Numbered from the stretch's first letter, positions 52,060 to 61,441 are shown. The stretch: DNA of 64,000 nt from an uncultured Maricaulis sp. (GCF_947259345.1 NZ_CAMYLS010000007.1:124001-188000); one strand, 5' to 3'. Notes: generated by a model from the letters alone, not told the origin. Numbers and translations: made by a program.

Positions 52060-53900
52060 CCGCGTCGCCTCCGACGGCGGACGACCGTCCCCGCAATCCC
52101 GACCAGGATGACCAGCGCGGGCGGAAAGCCGATCGTCCAGAATTGGAGGTCCGCATTCAGGGAATCGATATCGCGACGAAAATCACGTTCGATTCCGCGC
52201 AAGGCCTCACGACCCTGCAGGATTTGTTCGCGCAACCGCATGGCTTCTTCGCGGTCACCGGCTTGCGAGTCGGCCAGAAGTGCCGAGGCCTGGCCGCTGG
52301 TCAGGAGCGCGCTCAACCGGTCCTGTGCCTCGGCAATTTCCGCTTCAAGCCGGTCCTGGGTTTCGACATAGCGCGTTTCCGCCTCGGCTCTCAGCCGTTC
52401 GACCCGGCTCATCGGTCGCAGGGACGGCGCCCGCGAGCGCAAGGAAACAAGCGCCGGATCACCCGCCGCCATATCGATGAGATTGAGCGCAAGGGTCAGG
52501 TTGTCGGCAACAAAACTACGTCCTGTGCCTGGATCATTGCGGACATAGTAACTGTCGTCGAGCCAGTCGGCGTCAGCGACAATGGCGATATCCACCGGAC
52601 CGGCAGAGATGTCGCGGTGAGTGTCCGGATCCAAAGCAATTTCACCGGCCGGCGGGCCGGATGGAAACGCGGTCTCGATCATACCGGTCACACGCGCAGC
52701 GAGAACCGGTGGTTCGCCTGCTGGCTCATAGTTCCGCAGCAATGCGTCCGGACCTGGTGCGCCCGCGGCAATATCCGCGTCCAGCAGCGCACCTTCCGGC
52801 GATGTCGAGAGCAGCGGTGTCACCTGGATATCCGGCAGCGGGTTGATGCTCAGCGCTCCCGGCGAGCCAAAGTTCAGTCCAAGGTCGAGCGTCGCGGTGG
52901 CCAGATCGGTCTGGCTGATCTGCCCGGCGCCCAATGAGAACCAAAGCGGGTAGGCCCGGCGGCGAGTGCGGCCATCGGATTCGACGATTTCCACCGGCAG
53001 TCCAAGCTGTCGGTCCATGCTGACCGTTTCTCGGTCATACCCGATGCCCCAGCGTGCCAGGAGCGGTCCAAGATCGGAGGCGCGGCGGGCATTGATCGGC
53101 GGCAGGCCGTCTGGGCCCGGACGCAGCGCCATGTGGGCCAGTGGGTCGAGGAAGGCGAGGACGCGGCCATAGCTCAGGGCGAACTGGTCGACAAGGTAGA
53201 GCTGTTCCTCGCTCAGGGCGCCCGGGTGCAGGACAAGCAGGGCGCTGGCCTCCGGAATTGTTGCAAAATCGCGGTCCAGCCAGATCAGGTCATAGGCCGC
53301 ATTCAGCTCGGCAATGAAGGCGTTCGGAGCGCCATCGTCCGGGCTGAGCGGCAGGCTGGTGAGCACGGCCAGCCTCGGGCGGGCGGGCCGTTCTATATCG
53401 ACGATGAGGCGGGTGAGATCGTACTCAAGTCGGGCTTCCGCCTCTTCCCGGAAAAGTGGGATGACGGCCTGTTCGTCGACAGAATTGCGGGCGACGAGAC
53501 CGAAGAAAAGATTATCTCCGCCATCAGTCGGCATGGGTGACAGCCCGGCAGCCAGTGCCTCATCCTCGTCGGGAGAGAAGGGCTCCGGATCGATCTCGGT
53601 CACGCGGATGCGGCCGCCGGACTGATCCGAATAGGCCTTGAGGAATTCACGCACGCGCGTCGCATAGGCGCGGACCGCCGGATATTGCGCGGCTTGGGCG
53701 CGGGAATAATAGAAGCGCCATTCGACCGGCTCTTCGAGACGATTCATGACCGCGATCGAACCGTTGGACAGGCGATAGAGCCCGTCCTGAGTCAGGTCGA
53801 GCCGGGCACTGCCAAACCATCGACCCGCCAGCTCATTGCCCCCCAGGAAAACAATGATCAGGCTAAGCAGCATGAGCGGCAGGAAAACAGTGCGCTTCAT
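52056..53900 (-). CDS. GldG-like ABC-associated membrane protein
   Basis: A 614-residue protein anchored at both ends: membrane helices at about 6-24 and 585-605. Between them lies a periplasmic ThuA/GATase-like domain with RLDLTQDGLYRLS, FYYSRAQAAQYP..VREFLKAY, ALLVLHPGALSEEQLYLVDQFALSYGRVLAFLDP, and a coiled coil before the last helix (ETQDRLEAEIAEAQDRLS). This is the GldG (Gldg_ABC) layout. It works with the ATPase and permease upstream; substrate unknown. Confidence 0.87.
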   Translation of the reverse strand: MKRTVFLPLMLLSLIIVFLGGNELAGRWFGSARLDLTQDGLYRLSNGSIAVMNRLEEPVEWRFYYSRAQAAQYPAVRAYATRVREFLKAYSDQSGGRIRVTEIDPEPFSPDEDEALAAGLSPMPTDGGDNLFFGLVARNSVDEQAVIPLFREEAEARLEYDLTRLIVDIERPARPRLAVLTSLPLSPDDGAPNAFIAELNAAYDLIWLDRDFATIPEASALLVLHPGALSEEQLYLVDQFALSYGRVLAFLDPLAHMALRPGPDGLPPINARRASDLGPLLARWGIGYDRETVSMDRQLGLPVEIVESDGRTRRRAYPLWFSLGAGQISQTDLATATLDLGLNFGSPGALSINPLPDIQVTPLLSTSPEGALLDADIAAGAPGPDALLRNYEPAGEPPVLAARVTGMIETAFPSGPPAGEIALDPDTHRDISAGPVDIAIVADADWLDDSYYVRNDPGTGRSFVADNLTLALNLIDMAAGDPALVSLRSRAPSLRPMSRVERLRAEAETRYVETQDRLEAEIAEAQDRLSALLTSGQASALLADSQAGDREEAMRLREQILQGREALRGIERDFRRDIDSLNADLQFWTIGFPPALVILVGIAGTVVRRRRRRG

Positions 53901-54640
53901 CGCCCACCTCCGCGCCGCTCGGCAATCAGCACGCCGGCAATAGTGAGGGAGACAAGGATGAGCCCTGTAAAATAGATCAGATCGGACAGACCAATCACGC
54001 CGTAGCGGAAGGCGTCATAATGCTCGAGGGCGCTCAGGCGAGCCACGAACTCGGACAGCAGGGCCGGCGCATTCTCACCGAGCGCCGAGAGCACAAAGGG
54101 CAGGCCAGCCATGGTCAGGAGAAAGGCCGCGCCCGTGCCCAGCACGAAGGCCACCACCTGGTTCGACGTGGTCGCCGACAAGGCCTGGCCGACAGCCAGA
54201 TAGCTGCCTGCCATTAGCCAGGCACCCAGATAACCGGTCGCGATCGCCGCATTGTCCGGGGCACCGAGATAATTGACCGCAATCCACATCGGGGAGGTGA
54301 GCGCCAGGGCAATACCGGCGACAGTCCAGGCGGCGAGGAATTTGCCGCCGGTCGCCGCCCAGAGTGGAATCGGCAAAGCCATCAGGAATTCCAGCGTACC
54401 GCGATCACGCTCCTCGGCCCAGGCGCGCATTGCGAGGGCCGGCATCAGCACCACAAAGAGCCATGGCAGATAGTCAAACATTGGCGCCAGGTCGGCACGA
54501 TTGGTGTCGAAGAACCGACCGACATGAAAGGCAAAGGCTGGAGCACAGAAGGCAAAGACCGCCAGAAAGACATAGGCCAGCGGGGTCTGGAAATAGGCCA
54601 ATAATTCGCGCCGATAGACCGCATGGAGGGAGTGAATCAC
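53897..54640 (-). CDS. ABC-2 type permease, GldF-like
   Basis: A 247-residue integral membrane protein with six predicted spans: ELLAYFQTPLAYVFLAVFAFC at the start, then PALAMRAWAEERDRGTLEFLMALPI near 70, the conserved ABC-2 cytoplasmic segment also seen in GldF and NosY. The start is GTG, overlapping the ATPase stop (GTGA). It is the channel subunit of the Gld-like exporter. Confidence 0.9.
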   Translation of the reverse strand: MIHSLHAVYRRELLAYFQTPLAYVFLAVFAFCAPAFAFHVGRFFDTNRADLAPMFDYLPWLFVVLMPALAMRAWAEERDRGTLEFLMALPIPLWAATGGKFLAAWTVAGIALALTSPMWIAVNYLGAPDNAAIATGYLGAWLMAGSYLAVGQALSATTSNQVVAFVLGTGAAFLLTMAGLPFVLSALGENAPALLSEFVARLSALEHYDAFRYGVIGLSDLIYFTGLILVSLTIAGVLIAERRGGGR

Positions 54641-55374
54641 GCTGCCGCCCCCACATCGCTTGCGCCTTGCGTCAGCGCCCGGAAAGCGGACTCCACCGTC
54701 GCGTCCGCCCCCGTGGCCGCCAGATCATGCGGCGTCCCGTCGAACAGGACGCGCCCCTTGTCGATCACGATGGCGCGCGAGCAGACGGCGGGCACTTCAT
54801 CCAGAATGTGGGTGGAGATGATGATCGCCTTTTCCGGCGCCATGTCGCGGATCAGCTGTCGTACCCCGTCCTTCTGGTTTGGATCGAGGCCATCAGTGGG
54901 TTCATCGAGGATGAGGACGGCCGGATCATGGGCGATCGCCGCCGCCAGCGCGGCGCGGCGCTTATAGCCCTTGGAGAGCGTACCGATCGGCTGATCGGCC
55001 ATCTCGCCCAGAGCCGCACGCTCCAGTGCAAGACCCGACGCGCGCATCAAAGCATCGCCGGAAAATCCACGTGCGCGCAGACCAAATCTGACAAAGCCGC
55101 GCGGCGTCATGGCCGGATAGGCCGGCGCACCTTCCGGCAGATATCCCAGGCGCGACTGCGCCTCCAGGCGCTGGGTCATGCAGTCATAGCCGGCAATCGA
55201 AGCCGTCCCGCCATCGGGCTCGAGGCCGCCGGCCAGCATGCGCATACTGGTCGTCTTCCCCGCCCCGTTGGGGCCGAGAAAGCCGAGTACTTCGCCGCGC
55301 TCCAGTGTGAAGCTCACACCATCGACCGCACGGAAGGACCCGAAATCCTTGATGAGTTGATCGGCAACCAGCAT
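54637..55374 (-). CDS. ABC transporter ATPase, GldA-like
   Basis: A 245-residue ATPase. Walker A FLGPNGAGKTTSMRML near 33-48, Q-loop LGYLPEGAPAYPAMT, signature LSKGYKRRAALAAAI, and Walker B LILDEPTDGLDPNQ with HILDE (H-loop). It is closest in pattern to GldA/CcmA/NosF-type exporters. First gene of a five-gene operon, ATPase-permease-GldG-DUF4340-VOC, with every junction overlapping. Confidence 0.92.
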   Translation of the reverse strand: MLVADQLIKDFGSFRAVDGVSFTLERGEVLGFLGPNGAGKTTSMRMLAGGLEPDGGTASIAGYDCMTQRLEAQSRLGYLPEGAPAYPAMTPRGFVRFGLRARGFSGDALMRASGLALERAALGEMADQPIGTLSKGYKRRAALAAAIAHDPAVLILDEPTDGLDPNQKDGVRQLIRDMAPEKAIIISTHILDEVPAVCSRAIVIDKGRVLFDGTPHDLAATGADATVESAFRALTQGASDVGAAA

Positions 55375-55680
55375 GGTTCGCAGGGCTCATGATCTGACCG
55401 CACTAGCGTTAGCGCGACGCGACGCGCTTGGCCAGAGCCAAGGCAAGCTGTGCATTTCATGAGAGGAATTGTGGGTGTCGACCGGACCGCAGCCTCTTGA
55501 CCCGGGGGGCTGGGGGGGCTGTCTAAAACCAGGCTGGGAGGCGGTTATTGCGACCGGCCGACGAGTGAGACGGTGGTCGGGCCGTATGGCCGGAACGCGC
55601 CGAGAATGTGGCGACTTTGCGGCGCTGCGTGAAATGTTTGTAAGCTGGACAGAGTGATTCAACCGGTGGGAGAATTCGGC
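55375..55680. other. 306-bp gap with a possible promoter and no gene recognised
   Basis: Divergent intergenic region between the ABC operon and the DUF2794 gene. It holds a G-rich tract and a promoter candidate (next entry). No credible open frame or RNA gene was seen on either strand. Confidence 0.5.
55497..55529 (+). promoter_or_regulatory. Candidate promoter for the DUF2794 gene
   Basis: TTGACC at 55497-55502, a 17-bp G-rich spacer and TGTCTA, extended by CTAAAAC (55523-55529), which fits the Caulobacter housekeeping -10 form CTANAWC. About 150 bases upstream of the gene start. Confidence 0.35.
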
Positions 55681-56016
55681 GTGCAATCTTTATCCCCCTC
55701 CGCGAAGCGCAAGCCCGAACCGGTCATGTGGAACCGGCGCGAGCTGGACGCGATCCTGCGGGTCTACGGACGTTTCGTCGCGCAGGGGGAGTGGAAGGAC
55801 TACGCCATTGACGGTCTGCGGACTGAGGCCGTGTTTTCGATCTTCCGCCGTGCCAGTGAAGTGCCGATGTTTACGGTGGTGAAGACACCCGCGGATGCCA
55901 ATCGCCAGGGCCAGTACAAGGTGGTCGCCATGACCGGCCAGATCCTCAAGCGCGGCCATGATCTGACCCAGGTCATGAAAGTCTTCGAAAAGAAGAAATT
56001 CCAGGTCATCGAGTGA
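55681..56016 (+). CDS. DUF2794 domain protein
   Basis: A 111-residue cytoplasmic protein with the DUF2794 pattern: VMWNRRELDAILRVYGRFVAQGEWKDYAIDGL, VFSIFRRASEVPMFTVVKTP, and the C-terminal YKVVAMTGQILKRGHDLTQVMKVFEKKKFQVIE. The family is restricted to Alphaproteobacteria as far as I know; function unknown. GTG 55681 has GGGAG 10 bases upstream and is preferred to GTG 55654. Confidence 0.85.
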   Translation: MQSLSPSAKRKPEPVMWNRRELDAILRVYGRFVAQGEWKDYAIDGLRTEAVFSIFRRASEVPMFTVVKTPADANRQGQYKVVAMTGQILKRGHDLTQVMKVFEKKKFQVIE

Positions 56017-56037
56017 GACGGCATTGGTCGCGGCAAA

Positions 56038-56070
56038 GAAAAACCCCGGAGCGCAGGCCCCGGGGTTTTC
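56038..56070. terminator. Terminator between the DUF2794 gene and the Bax inhibitor gene
   Basis: AAAACCCCGG / CCGGGGTTTT, 10-bp arms with a 10-base loop, A-rich before and T-rich after. Lies between convergent genes. Confidence 0.88.
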
Positions 56071-56093
56071 CGTTTCAGTCTGTCAGATCCACG

Positions 56094-56858
56094 CTATTCG
56101 CGGCTGCCCAGCAGGGACAGGATGATCTGGAACATGTTCACGAAGGCGATGTAGAGGTTCAGCGCCCCCATATTCGTCATCACGGCCATCGAACGCTGAT
56201 CGCCGGCGATCTGGTAATACGTCACCTTCAGCGCCTGGGTCTGCCAGGCGACCACGCCTGCCATCAGCAGCAGGACAGCAAACTGGAGCAGCAATTCAAG
56301 CATGCCCGACTGGAAGAAAAGCATGTTCAGGATGCCCAGCGCGATGGCGCCAAACACAGCCATGAACAGGAAATTCTGCATCGGCATGAGATTGCGCTTC
56401 GTCGTATAGCCGAACACGGAGAGCGCCATGAAGGCGCCGGCCGTGATGACGAAGGCTTGCGCAATGGTTCCAAAATCAACGGATAAGCCGCCGCCGCCGA
56501 TGCGCTGGACCGTTTGACCGCTGCTCGCGAGCACCACCCAGAAGCTCAGGCTCGCGCCAATCAGGACGACAATCGCCCAATAGAGGAGGGCGCTGCCGAT
56601 CGGCGACGGATTGCGCATGAAGAACATCGAGCCGAAGAGCAGGGCGAGCGGGCCCCACTGAACCACAAAGAGAAGCGGCGTACCGAAGACGAGATTGGTC
56701 AGCGGCGGGAAAGTCCCGACCGAGTATGCAATTGCGGCGGAAAGCAGCAGGCCCAGGCCCATCTTGTTGTAGACGCCGAGCATGAATTTGCGCAGGCCGG
56801 CATCCACCGACATGTCCAGCGAACCGGCGCCAGAATAAGTGCGGGAAAAATCGTTCAT
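56094..56858 (-). CDS. Bax inhibitor-1/YccA family membrane protein
   Basis: A 254-residue protein with seven membrane helices: LGVYNKMGLGLLLSAAIAYSVG near 28, TTKRNLMPMQNFLFMAVFGAIALGI near 165, and the C-terminal GALNLYIAFVNMFQIILSLLGSRE, the BI-1 end signature with the conserved 'lylD/A.iN.F..iL.llg'. The second Asp of the usual calcium/pH-sensing pair is replaced by Ala in the LYIAFVN segment. YccA-type members modulate the FtsH protease in E. coli; role here unproven. Confidence 0.92.
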   Translation of the reverse strand: MNDFSRTYSGAGSLDMSVDAGLRKFMLGVYNKMGLGLLLSAAIAYSVGTFPPLTNLVFGTPLLFVVQWGPLALLFGSMFFMRNPSPIGSALLYWAIVVLIGASLSFWVVLASSGQTVQRIGGGGLSVDFGTIAQAFVITAGAFMALSVFGYTTKRNLMPMQNFLFMAVFGAIALGILNMLFFQSGMLELLLQFAVLLLMAGVVAWQTQALKVTYYQIAGDQRSMAVMTNMGALNLYIAFVNMFQIILSLLGSRE

Positions 56859-57053
56859 TGAGGACGTCTCTCTTGGCTACGCGCGCCATCACAGGCGCTT
56901 TGTGCATACTATATCATGTTCCCCGAGGCGGAAGGCAAGTTTCCGTCATCAGCGCAAGGGGGGACTGGAAAGGCCGGAATCCCGCCCCGCCTCGGCCGAT
57001 TGCGTCGACCGGGAAAATCGCTCTAGTTGGATGGCCTGCCAGCGGATTGAGCC

Positions 57054-57593
57054 ATGACGCTTCGCCTTTTTGCCGCCCTGCCCGTGCCTGAAAGCCTTCA
57101 CGCTGAGATTCAGCGCCTGCAGAAGGGCGTCCCCGGCGCGCGCTGGCGCCCGCCGGAGAATTTCCACATCACGCTGCGCTTCTTCGGCGAAATGGATGAG
57201 CGCCGCGCCGAGGACCTCGATGCAGAACTGGCCCGTATCACCATGGCTCCGTTCGAACTGGCCCTGCTGGGTTCGGGCTGGTTCGGCAAGCTCGACCCGC
57301 GCGCCCTCTGGCTGGGTGTCCGCCCCAGCGAGGAATTGCTCCAGCTCAATGCGAAATGCGAGCGGGCGGCGCGACGCGCCGGCCTGGAACCGGAACACCG
57401 CAATTTCCATCCCCATATGACGCTGGCCTACCTCCAGGGTACGCCGATCGAGAAGCTGACCCGTTTTGCCGAACGCACGGGCGGCTTTGCCACCGAGCCG
57501 TGGCAGGTAACGCATTTCACAGTCTTTTCGAGCTGGCTCTCACGCGGGGCCAACAATATCTACGAGCCAGAAGCCGACTATCCGCTGCTCTGA
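57054..57593 (+). CDS. thpR: RNA 2',3'-cyclic phosphodiesterase ThpR
   Basis: A 179-residue 2H phosphoesterase. The two HxT motifs are FHITLRF (His38) and HPHMTLAY (His121); start MTLRLFAALPVPESLHAEI is typical. It opens 2',3'-cyclic ends or ligates tRNA halves in vitro. Its end overlaps the phosphatase gene by 16 bp on the other strand. Confidence 0.93.
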   Translation: MTLRLFAALPVPESLHAEIQRLQKGVPGARWRPPENFHITLRFFGEMDERRAEDLDAELARITMAPFELALLGSGWFGKLDPRALWLGVRPSEELLQLNAKCERAARRAGLEPEHRNFHPHMTLAYLQGTPIEKLTRFAERTGGFATEPWQVTHFTVFSSWLSRGANNIYEPEADYPLL

Positions 57594-58060
57594 TCCTTGC
57601 CGACAGCCGCGACAAGGCCGTCCACGCCTCGCTCGATCATGTCCAGGACGCCCTCAAACCCGTCTGCGTTTCCGTAATAGGGGTCCGGGACATCGGCACC
57701 GGGCTCACCCGCCCATTCCATCATCAGGCTGATACGGCCGCCGCGCCCGGCACCGGGCACCCGGCGCAAGAAACGCAAATGGCTCCGGTCCATGGCAATG
57801 ATGTGATCAAAACGCGCGAAATCATCCGGACAAATCTCACGCGCGCTCAGCACGGACAGGTCATAGCCGCGCGCCGCGCCCGCCTCGACCGCCCGCGCAT
57901 CCGGCGTTTCACCGACATGCCAGCCACCCGTACCGGCGCTATCAATCTGCCAGTCCAAGCCAGCCTTGATCACGCGCTGGCGCGCAATCGCGTCGGCCGT
58001 CGGAGAACGACAGATATTTCCCGTACAGACGAAAAGCAGGCGCACCGGATCAGTCGTCAA
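57578..58060 (-). CDS. Low-molecular-weight protein-tyrosine phosphatase
   Basis: A 160-residue LMW-PTP. P-loop FVCTGNICRSP (Cys12, Arg18 by the TTG start), SAGTGGWHVGETPDARAVEAA-like region, and the general-acid loop VPDPYYG near 125. It dephosphorylates protein tyrosine or arginine, often for exopolysaccharide control. The start is TTG at 58060 inside the upstream gene; a GTG five codons later is also possible. Confidence 0.92.
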   Translation of the reverse strand: MTTDPVRLLFVCTGNICRSPTADAIARQRVIKAGLDWQIDSAGTGGWHVGETPDARAVEAGAARGYDLSVLSAREICPDDFARFDHIIAMDRSHLRFLRRVPGAGRGGRISLMMEWAGEPGADVPDPYYGNADGFEGVLDMIERGVDGLVAAVGKDQSSG

Positions 58061-58688
58061 GCGAGAAAGCGCCGGGCAGAACCGTCAGCGACCAATCCTC
58101 ACCGGTCCGATAGAGCCAATATATGTCACCATACGCATCCTCCGGCAGACGGCCCTCTGAATCGCAACCGGCATTCTGGGCCGCATCTGCACCCGCATAG
58201 GCCGACATCCACAGACAGGACGTATTGGAATGCTCCCCGACGAGTGTCCAGACAGCATCCCCGGCATCGACTTCGGCATAGGCATCGGCCCGAACGCGCG
58301 TCACGGTTTCGCTCTCGGTGCATCCAACGGCGTAACCATCAACTGCCTGATGCGCTATCACCGCTGTACCGCTCGCAGCCGCCGTCAGGCGAGTCCGGCA
58401 AGCGGCGCTCGAATAGGCACGGTCGAAAGGCGTGCTGCCAACCAGCTCGGCCAGGCGTTCGACCATCCGCTCGCCATCTGCGCTCAACGGGCAATCCATA
58501 CCGTTGCAATCGGGCGATATTTTCAACGCGTGGCGAACAACCAGAACATGTTGATCAGCTGCTGCAATTTCGGCCCGGTCCGCATCGGGTACCAAGGCCA
58601 GCAATTCCGGATGTGCACCCGATTGGGCGGATGGGCTGCACGCCGACAGCCCCACCAGCACACCCGCGGCAATAAAGATCGATTTCAT
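58050..58688 (-). CDS. Histidine phosphatase superfamily lipoprotein
   Basis: A 212-residue protein with lipobox LSAC (Cys17). Histidine phosphatase features: HVLVVRHALK (RHx with His53), FDRAYSSAACRTRLTA, and VGEHSNTS, the second catalytic His. Many cysteines in the mature part suggest disulfides, fitting an envelope location. The substrate is unknown. GGGGAGG supports the start. It overlaps the following phosphatase gene by 11 bp. Confidence 0.8.
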   Translation of the reverse strand: MKSIFIAAGVLVGLSACSPSAQSGAHPELLALVPDADRAEIAAADQHVLVVRHALKISPDCNGMDCPLSADGERMVERLAELVGSTPFDRAYSSAACRTRLTAAASGTAVIAHQAVDGYAVGCTESETVTRVRADAYAEVDAGDAVWTLVGEHSNTSCLWMSAYAGADAAQNAGCDSEGRLPEDAYGDIYWLYRTGEDWSLTVLPGAFSLDD

Positions 58689-58757
58689 GGTGAATACCTC
58701 CCCGCGATCACACTAGCGCGGCTCGCTGGTCTGACGAAATGACGAGACGGTAAGGCA

Positions 58758-59891
58758 CTAGTCGACCGGGTCAGGTTCATCCTGGACTCGGATGCGCGCC
58801 GTTACCGTCGTCCCTTCGCCCGGCACAGACTGAATGGTCAGATCGCCATCCATCAAGCGGGAAAGACGACGGCAAATCGACAGGCCAAGCCCGGAATCCC
58901 CCCCCGCACCCGAGCCGGTTCGGCCGGTCACGCGCTCGAGCACTTCATCGTCCATACCGACGCCGGTATCGCGGACCTGAAACTGGATCCAGCGCTTGTC
59001 ACCCTTGTCAGTGGTCTGGTCAACGACCAGAATTATCGAGCCCGCTGGCGTGAATTTGAGCGCGTTCGACAGGAGATTGTTGAGAATCTGCCGCACGCGG
59101 CCCGGGTCACCCAATACAGACAGCTCGGCACCGTCACCCACCTCAAGGCCAAGTTCCAGGCCTTTCTCAGCCGCCAGCGGCTCGAAAAGACCGACCACGG
59201 TTTGGGCGAGTTCATCCGGCCTGAACGCGACGCTCCGCAATTGCACCTTGTCGTTCTCCAGGCGCGCAAGATCCAGCACATCGGAGACCCGTGCCAGCAT
59301 GGCTTGTGCGGAACGCTCAATCGTCACGAGAAGCTTGCGTTGCGAAACGTCGAGTTCCGTATTCGAGAGCAGGCCAGACAGGCCGAGAATGCCATTGAGC
59401 GGCGTTCGCAATTCATGGCTGAGCCCGAGTATGAATTCAGAGCGAGATTGGCTTTGCGCTCGCTCCGATTTCGCCCGCGCCTTGAGTTCGGCCTCGCGCT
59501 CGCTGCGGGCATCGATCTCGTGCGCCAGCGCGCTGTGAGAGGATTGCAATCCCCGGAGGATGTCGATCAGGCGGCTGAACAACCAGATGAAGCCGATCGC
59601 GAGGAAGATGGTCGCGACGGCGTCCGTGAACCAGCGCAATGTGTTCTGGATGAAATCGGTGATCGCCGGCAGCTGCGCGTTTTCCACGAAGAAGGGCCCG
59701 AAAAGCAGCACGACAGCGTCGAGGAAATGATAGGCCGCCCAGATCAGCAGCCCGACTGTCAGGACAGCGACCGGGCGAAGGGCGTCTGCCGCGCGCAGCA
59801 TGTCGGAATGGCGATACATGTACACCACCGCCACGACCGGGGCCGCAGCGAATGCAATATCCAGCAGCACTGTCAGCAGGATGGAGTTCAT
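58758..59891 (-). CDS. Orphan membrane sensor histidine kinase
   Basis: A 377-residue kinase. Three or so membrane helices (residues 5-25, 40-65, 85-110) lead into a coiled coil and the catalytic core: H-box LGLSHELRTPLNGILGL, N-box RQILNNLLSNALKF, G1 VRDTGVGM, and G2 GDSGLGLSICRRL. No PAS, HAMP or receiver domain, and no response regulator nearby, so partner and stimulus are unknown. Confidence 0.92.
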   Translation of the reverse strand: MNSILLTVLLDIAFAAAPVVAVVYMYRHSDMLRAADALRPVAVLTVGLLIWAAYHFLDAVVLLFGPFFVENAQLPAITDFIQNTLRWFTDAVATIFLAIGFIWLFSRLIDILRGLQSSHSALAHEIDARSEREAELKARAKSERAQSQSRSEFILGLSHELRTPLNGILGLSGLLSNTELDVSQRKLLVTIERSAQAMLARVSDVLDLARLENDKVQLRSVAFRPDELAQTVVGLFEPLAAEKGLELGLEVGDGAELSVLGDPGRVRQILNNLLSNALKFTPAGSIILVVDQTTDKGDKRWIQFQVRDTGVGMDDEVLERVTGRTGSGAGGDSGLGLSICRRLSRLMDGDLTIQSVPGEGTTVTARIRVQDEPDPVD

Positions 59892-60073
59892 GTCCCTCTC
59901 ACCCCCCGTGCGACGCCCTCATGGCCGGCAAGCTAGGCCTGACCTGTGAACACAAAATTAACCCTCGGACGACCGGGGCGAAAAACCGTCCGGCCTGGAA
60001 AGGGATTAGTAAAGACCCGCCCGGCAAAATGAATTTTTCATTCATCGCGGGTCGGAGCCTGATTCGCGGCTGA

Positions 60074-61306
60074 TCAGTCGTTTTGGCCGAGACGGCGCTT
60101 GCGGCGCGCCAGCAGCTGGAGACGCAATGCATTGAGGCGGATGAAGCCCTCGGCATCCTTCTGATCATACACGACATCTTCTTCGAAAGTGACGTGCTCG
60201 AGCGAGTAAAGCGAATGCTCCGATGCCCGGCCGACAACATTGGCGGATCCCTTGTAGAGCTTGACCCGAACGTCGCCGCTCACATGTTTTTGCGAGTGGT
60301 CGATCGCCGCCTGGAGCATTTCGCGCTCGGGTGAGAACCAGAAGCCTTCATAGAGGAGCTTCGCATAGCGCGGCATGAGCTCGTCCTTGAGATGCGCAGC
60401 GCCACGGTCGAGAGTGATCTGTTCGATCCCGCGATGGGCCGCCATGAGGATGGTCCCGCCGGGCGTTTCATAGATGCCGCGTGACTTCATGCCGACGAAG
60501 CGGTTCTCGACGAGATCGAGGCGGCCAATCCCGTGGACGCGGCCCATCTCGTTCAGCTTTGTCAGGAGGGTGGCAGGGCTCATTTCGGCCCCGTTGAGCG
60601 CCACCGCATCCCCGGCCTCGAAGCGGATTGTGACATATTCAGGCTGGTCCGGCGCGTCTTCCGGCCGGTCCGTGCGCTGATAGACGATCTCGTCGGCTTC
60701 TTCGGCCGGGTCTTCCAGCAACTTGCCTTCGGACGAGGTGTGCCAGAGATTGGCGTCGACCGAGAAGGGCGCCTCGCCGCGCTTGTCCTTGGCCACCTGG
60801 ATCCCGTGCTCTTCGGCATAGCTGATCAACTTGGTGCGCGAATTGAGGTCCCATTCGCGCCACGGCGCGATCACGCGCAAATCCGGGTCGAGAGCGTACA
60901 CGCCGAGCTCGAAACGAACCTGGTCATTGCCCTTGCCGGTGGCACCATGCGCGACAGCGTCGGCGCCGGTCGCATGGGCGATCTCGACAAGACGTTTGGA
61001 GATCAGCGGCCGGGCAATCGAGGTCCCGAGAAGGTAGAGGCCTTCATAGACCGCATTCGCGCGCACCATCGGATAGACAAAATCGCGCACGAATTCCTCG
61101 CGCAGATCCTCGATGAAGATTTCCGAAACGCCCGCCGCTTCGGCTTTCTGGCGGGCCGGATCCAATTCCTCACCCTGGCCGAGATCGGCCGTGAAGGTCA
61201 CAACTTCGGCGTCATAGGCATCCTGCAGCCATTTGAGAATGACCGAAGTGTCGAGACCACCGGAATAGGCAAGAACGACCTTTTTGACGGGCTTTTTCGA
61301 CGACAT
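60074..61306 (-). CDS. argG: Argininosuccinate synthase
   Basis: A 410-residue enzyme joining citrulline and aspartate with ATP, the penultimate step of arginine synthesis. Motifs: [14 protein letters not shown] (ATP PP-loop, residues 13-26), [14 protein letters not shown] near 93, [15 protein letters not shown] near 115, and [13 protein letters not shown] 61306 has a GAAGGA site, but an in-frame ATG nine codons upstream (61333) would give MGKSRRNLP first. Both codons lie in the arms of a perfect hairpin. A CGGACG/CGTCCG repeat about 100 bases past the stop may end the transcript. Confidence 0.97.
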   Translation of the reverse strand: MSSKKPVKKVVLAYSGGLDTSVILKWLQDAYDAEVVTFTADLGQGEELDPARQKAEAAGVSEIFIEDLREEFVRDFVYPMVRANAVYEGLYLLGTSIARPLISKRLVEIAHATGADAVAHGATGKGNDQVRFELGVYALDPDLRVIAPWREWDLNSRTKLISYAEEHGIQVAKDKRGEAPFSVDANLWHTSSEGKLLEDPAEEADEIVYQRTDRPEDAPDQPEYVTIRFEAGDAVALNGAEMSPATLLTKLNEMGRVHGIGRLDLVENRFVGMKSRGIYETPGGTILMAAHRGIEQITLDRGAAHLKDELMPRYAKLLYEGFWFSPEREMLQAAIDHSQKHVSGDVRVKLYKGSANVVGRASEHSLYSLEHVTFEEDVVYDQKDAEGFIRLNALRLQLLARRKRRLGQND

Positions 61307-61334
61307 GGGCAAATTCCTTCTCGATTTGCCCATG
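61304..61334 (-). promoter_or_regulatory. Hairpin sequestering the argG start codon
   Basis: CATGGGCAAAT-9 bases-ATTTGCCCATG: perfect 11-bp arms. In the mRNA the loop reads CGAGAAGGA, holding the ribosome-binding site, and the 3' arm ends with the AUG of argG. The 5' arm also contains an in-frame AUG. It could act at the RNA level, or the palindrome could be a DNA operator. Confidence 0.7.
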
Positions 61335-61441
61335 CGCGTAGCGCTGCTCTTGCTCACAGGCAAGTGTTTCGCGGCAGTATCGGCACGATCATGGCGCGTC
61401 TTGGTGGTGGACAGATTGCCAAACGTGACCATTCTGGCCCC

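Noticed and set aside
56923-56995. Inverted repeat CCGAGGCGG ... CCGCCTCGG between the Bax inhibitor and thpR genes
   Set aside because: The arms are 55 bases apart and GC-rich, no T-run follows, and it does not sit on a promoter or start; chance pairing is likely at this GC content.
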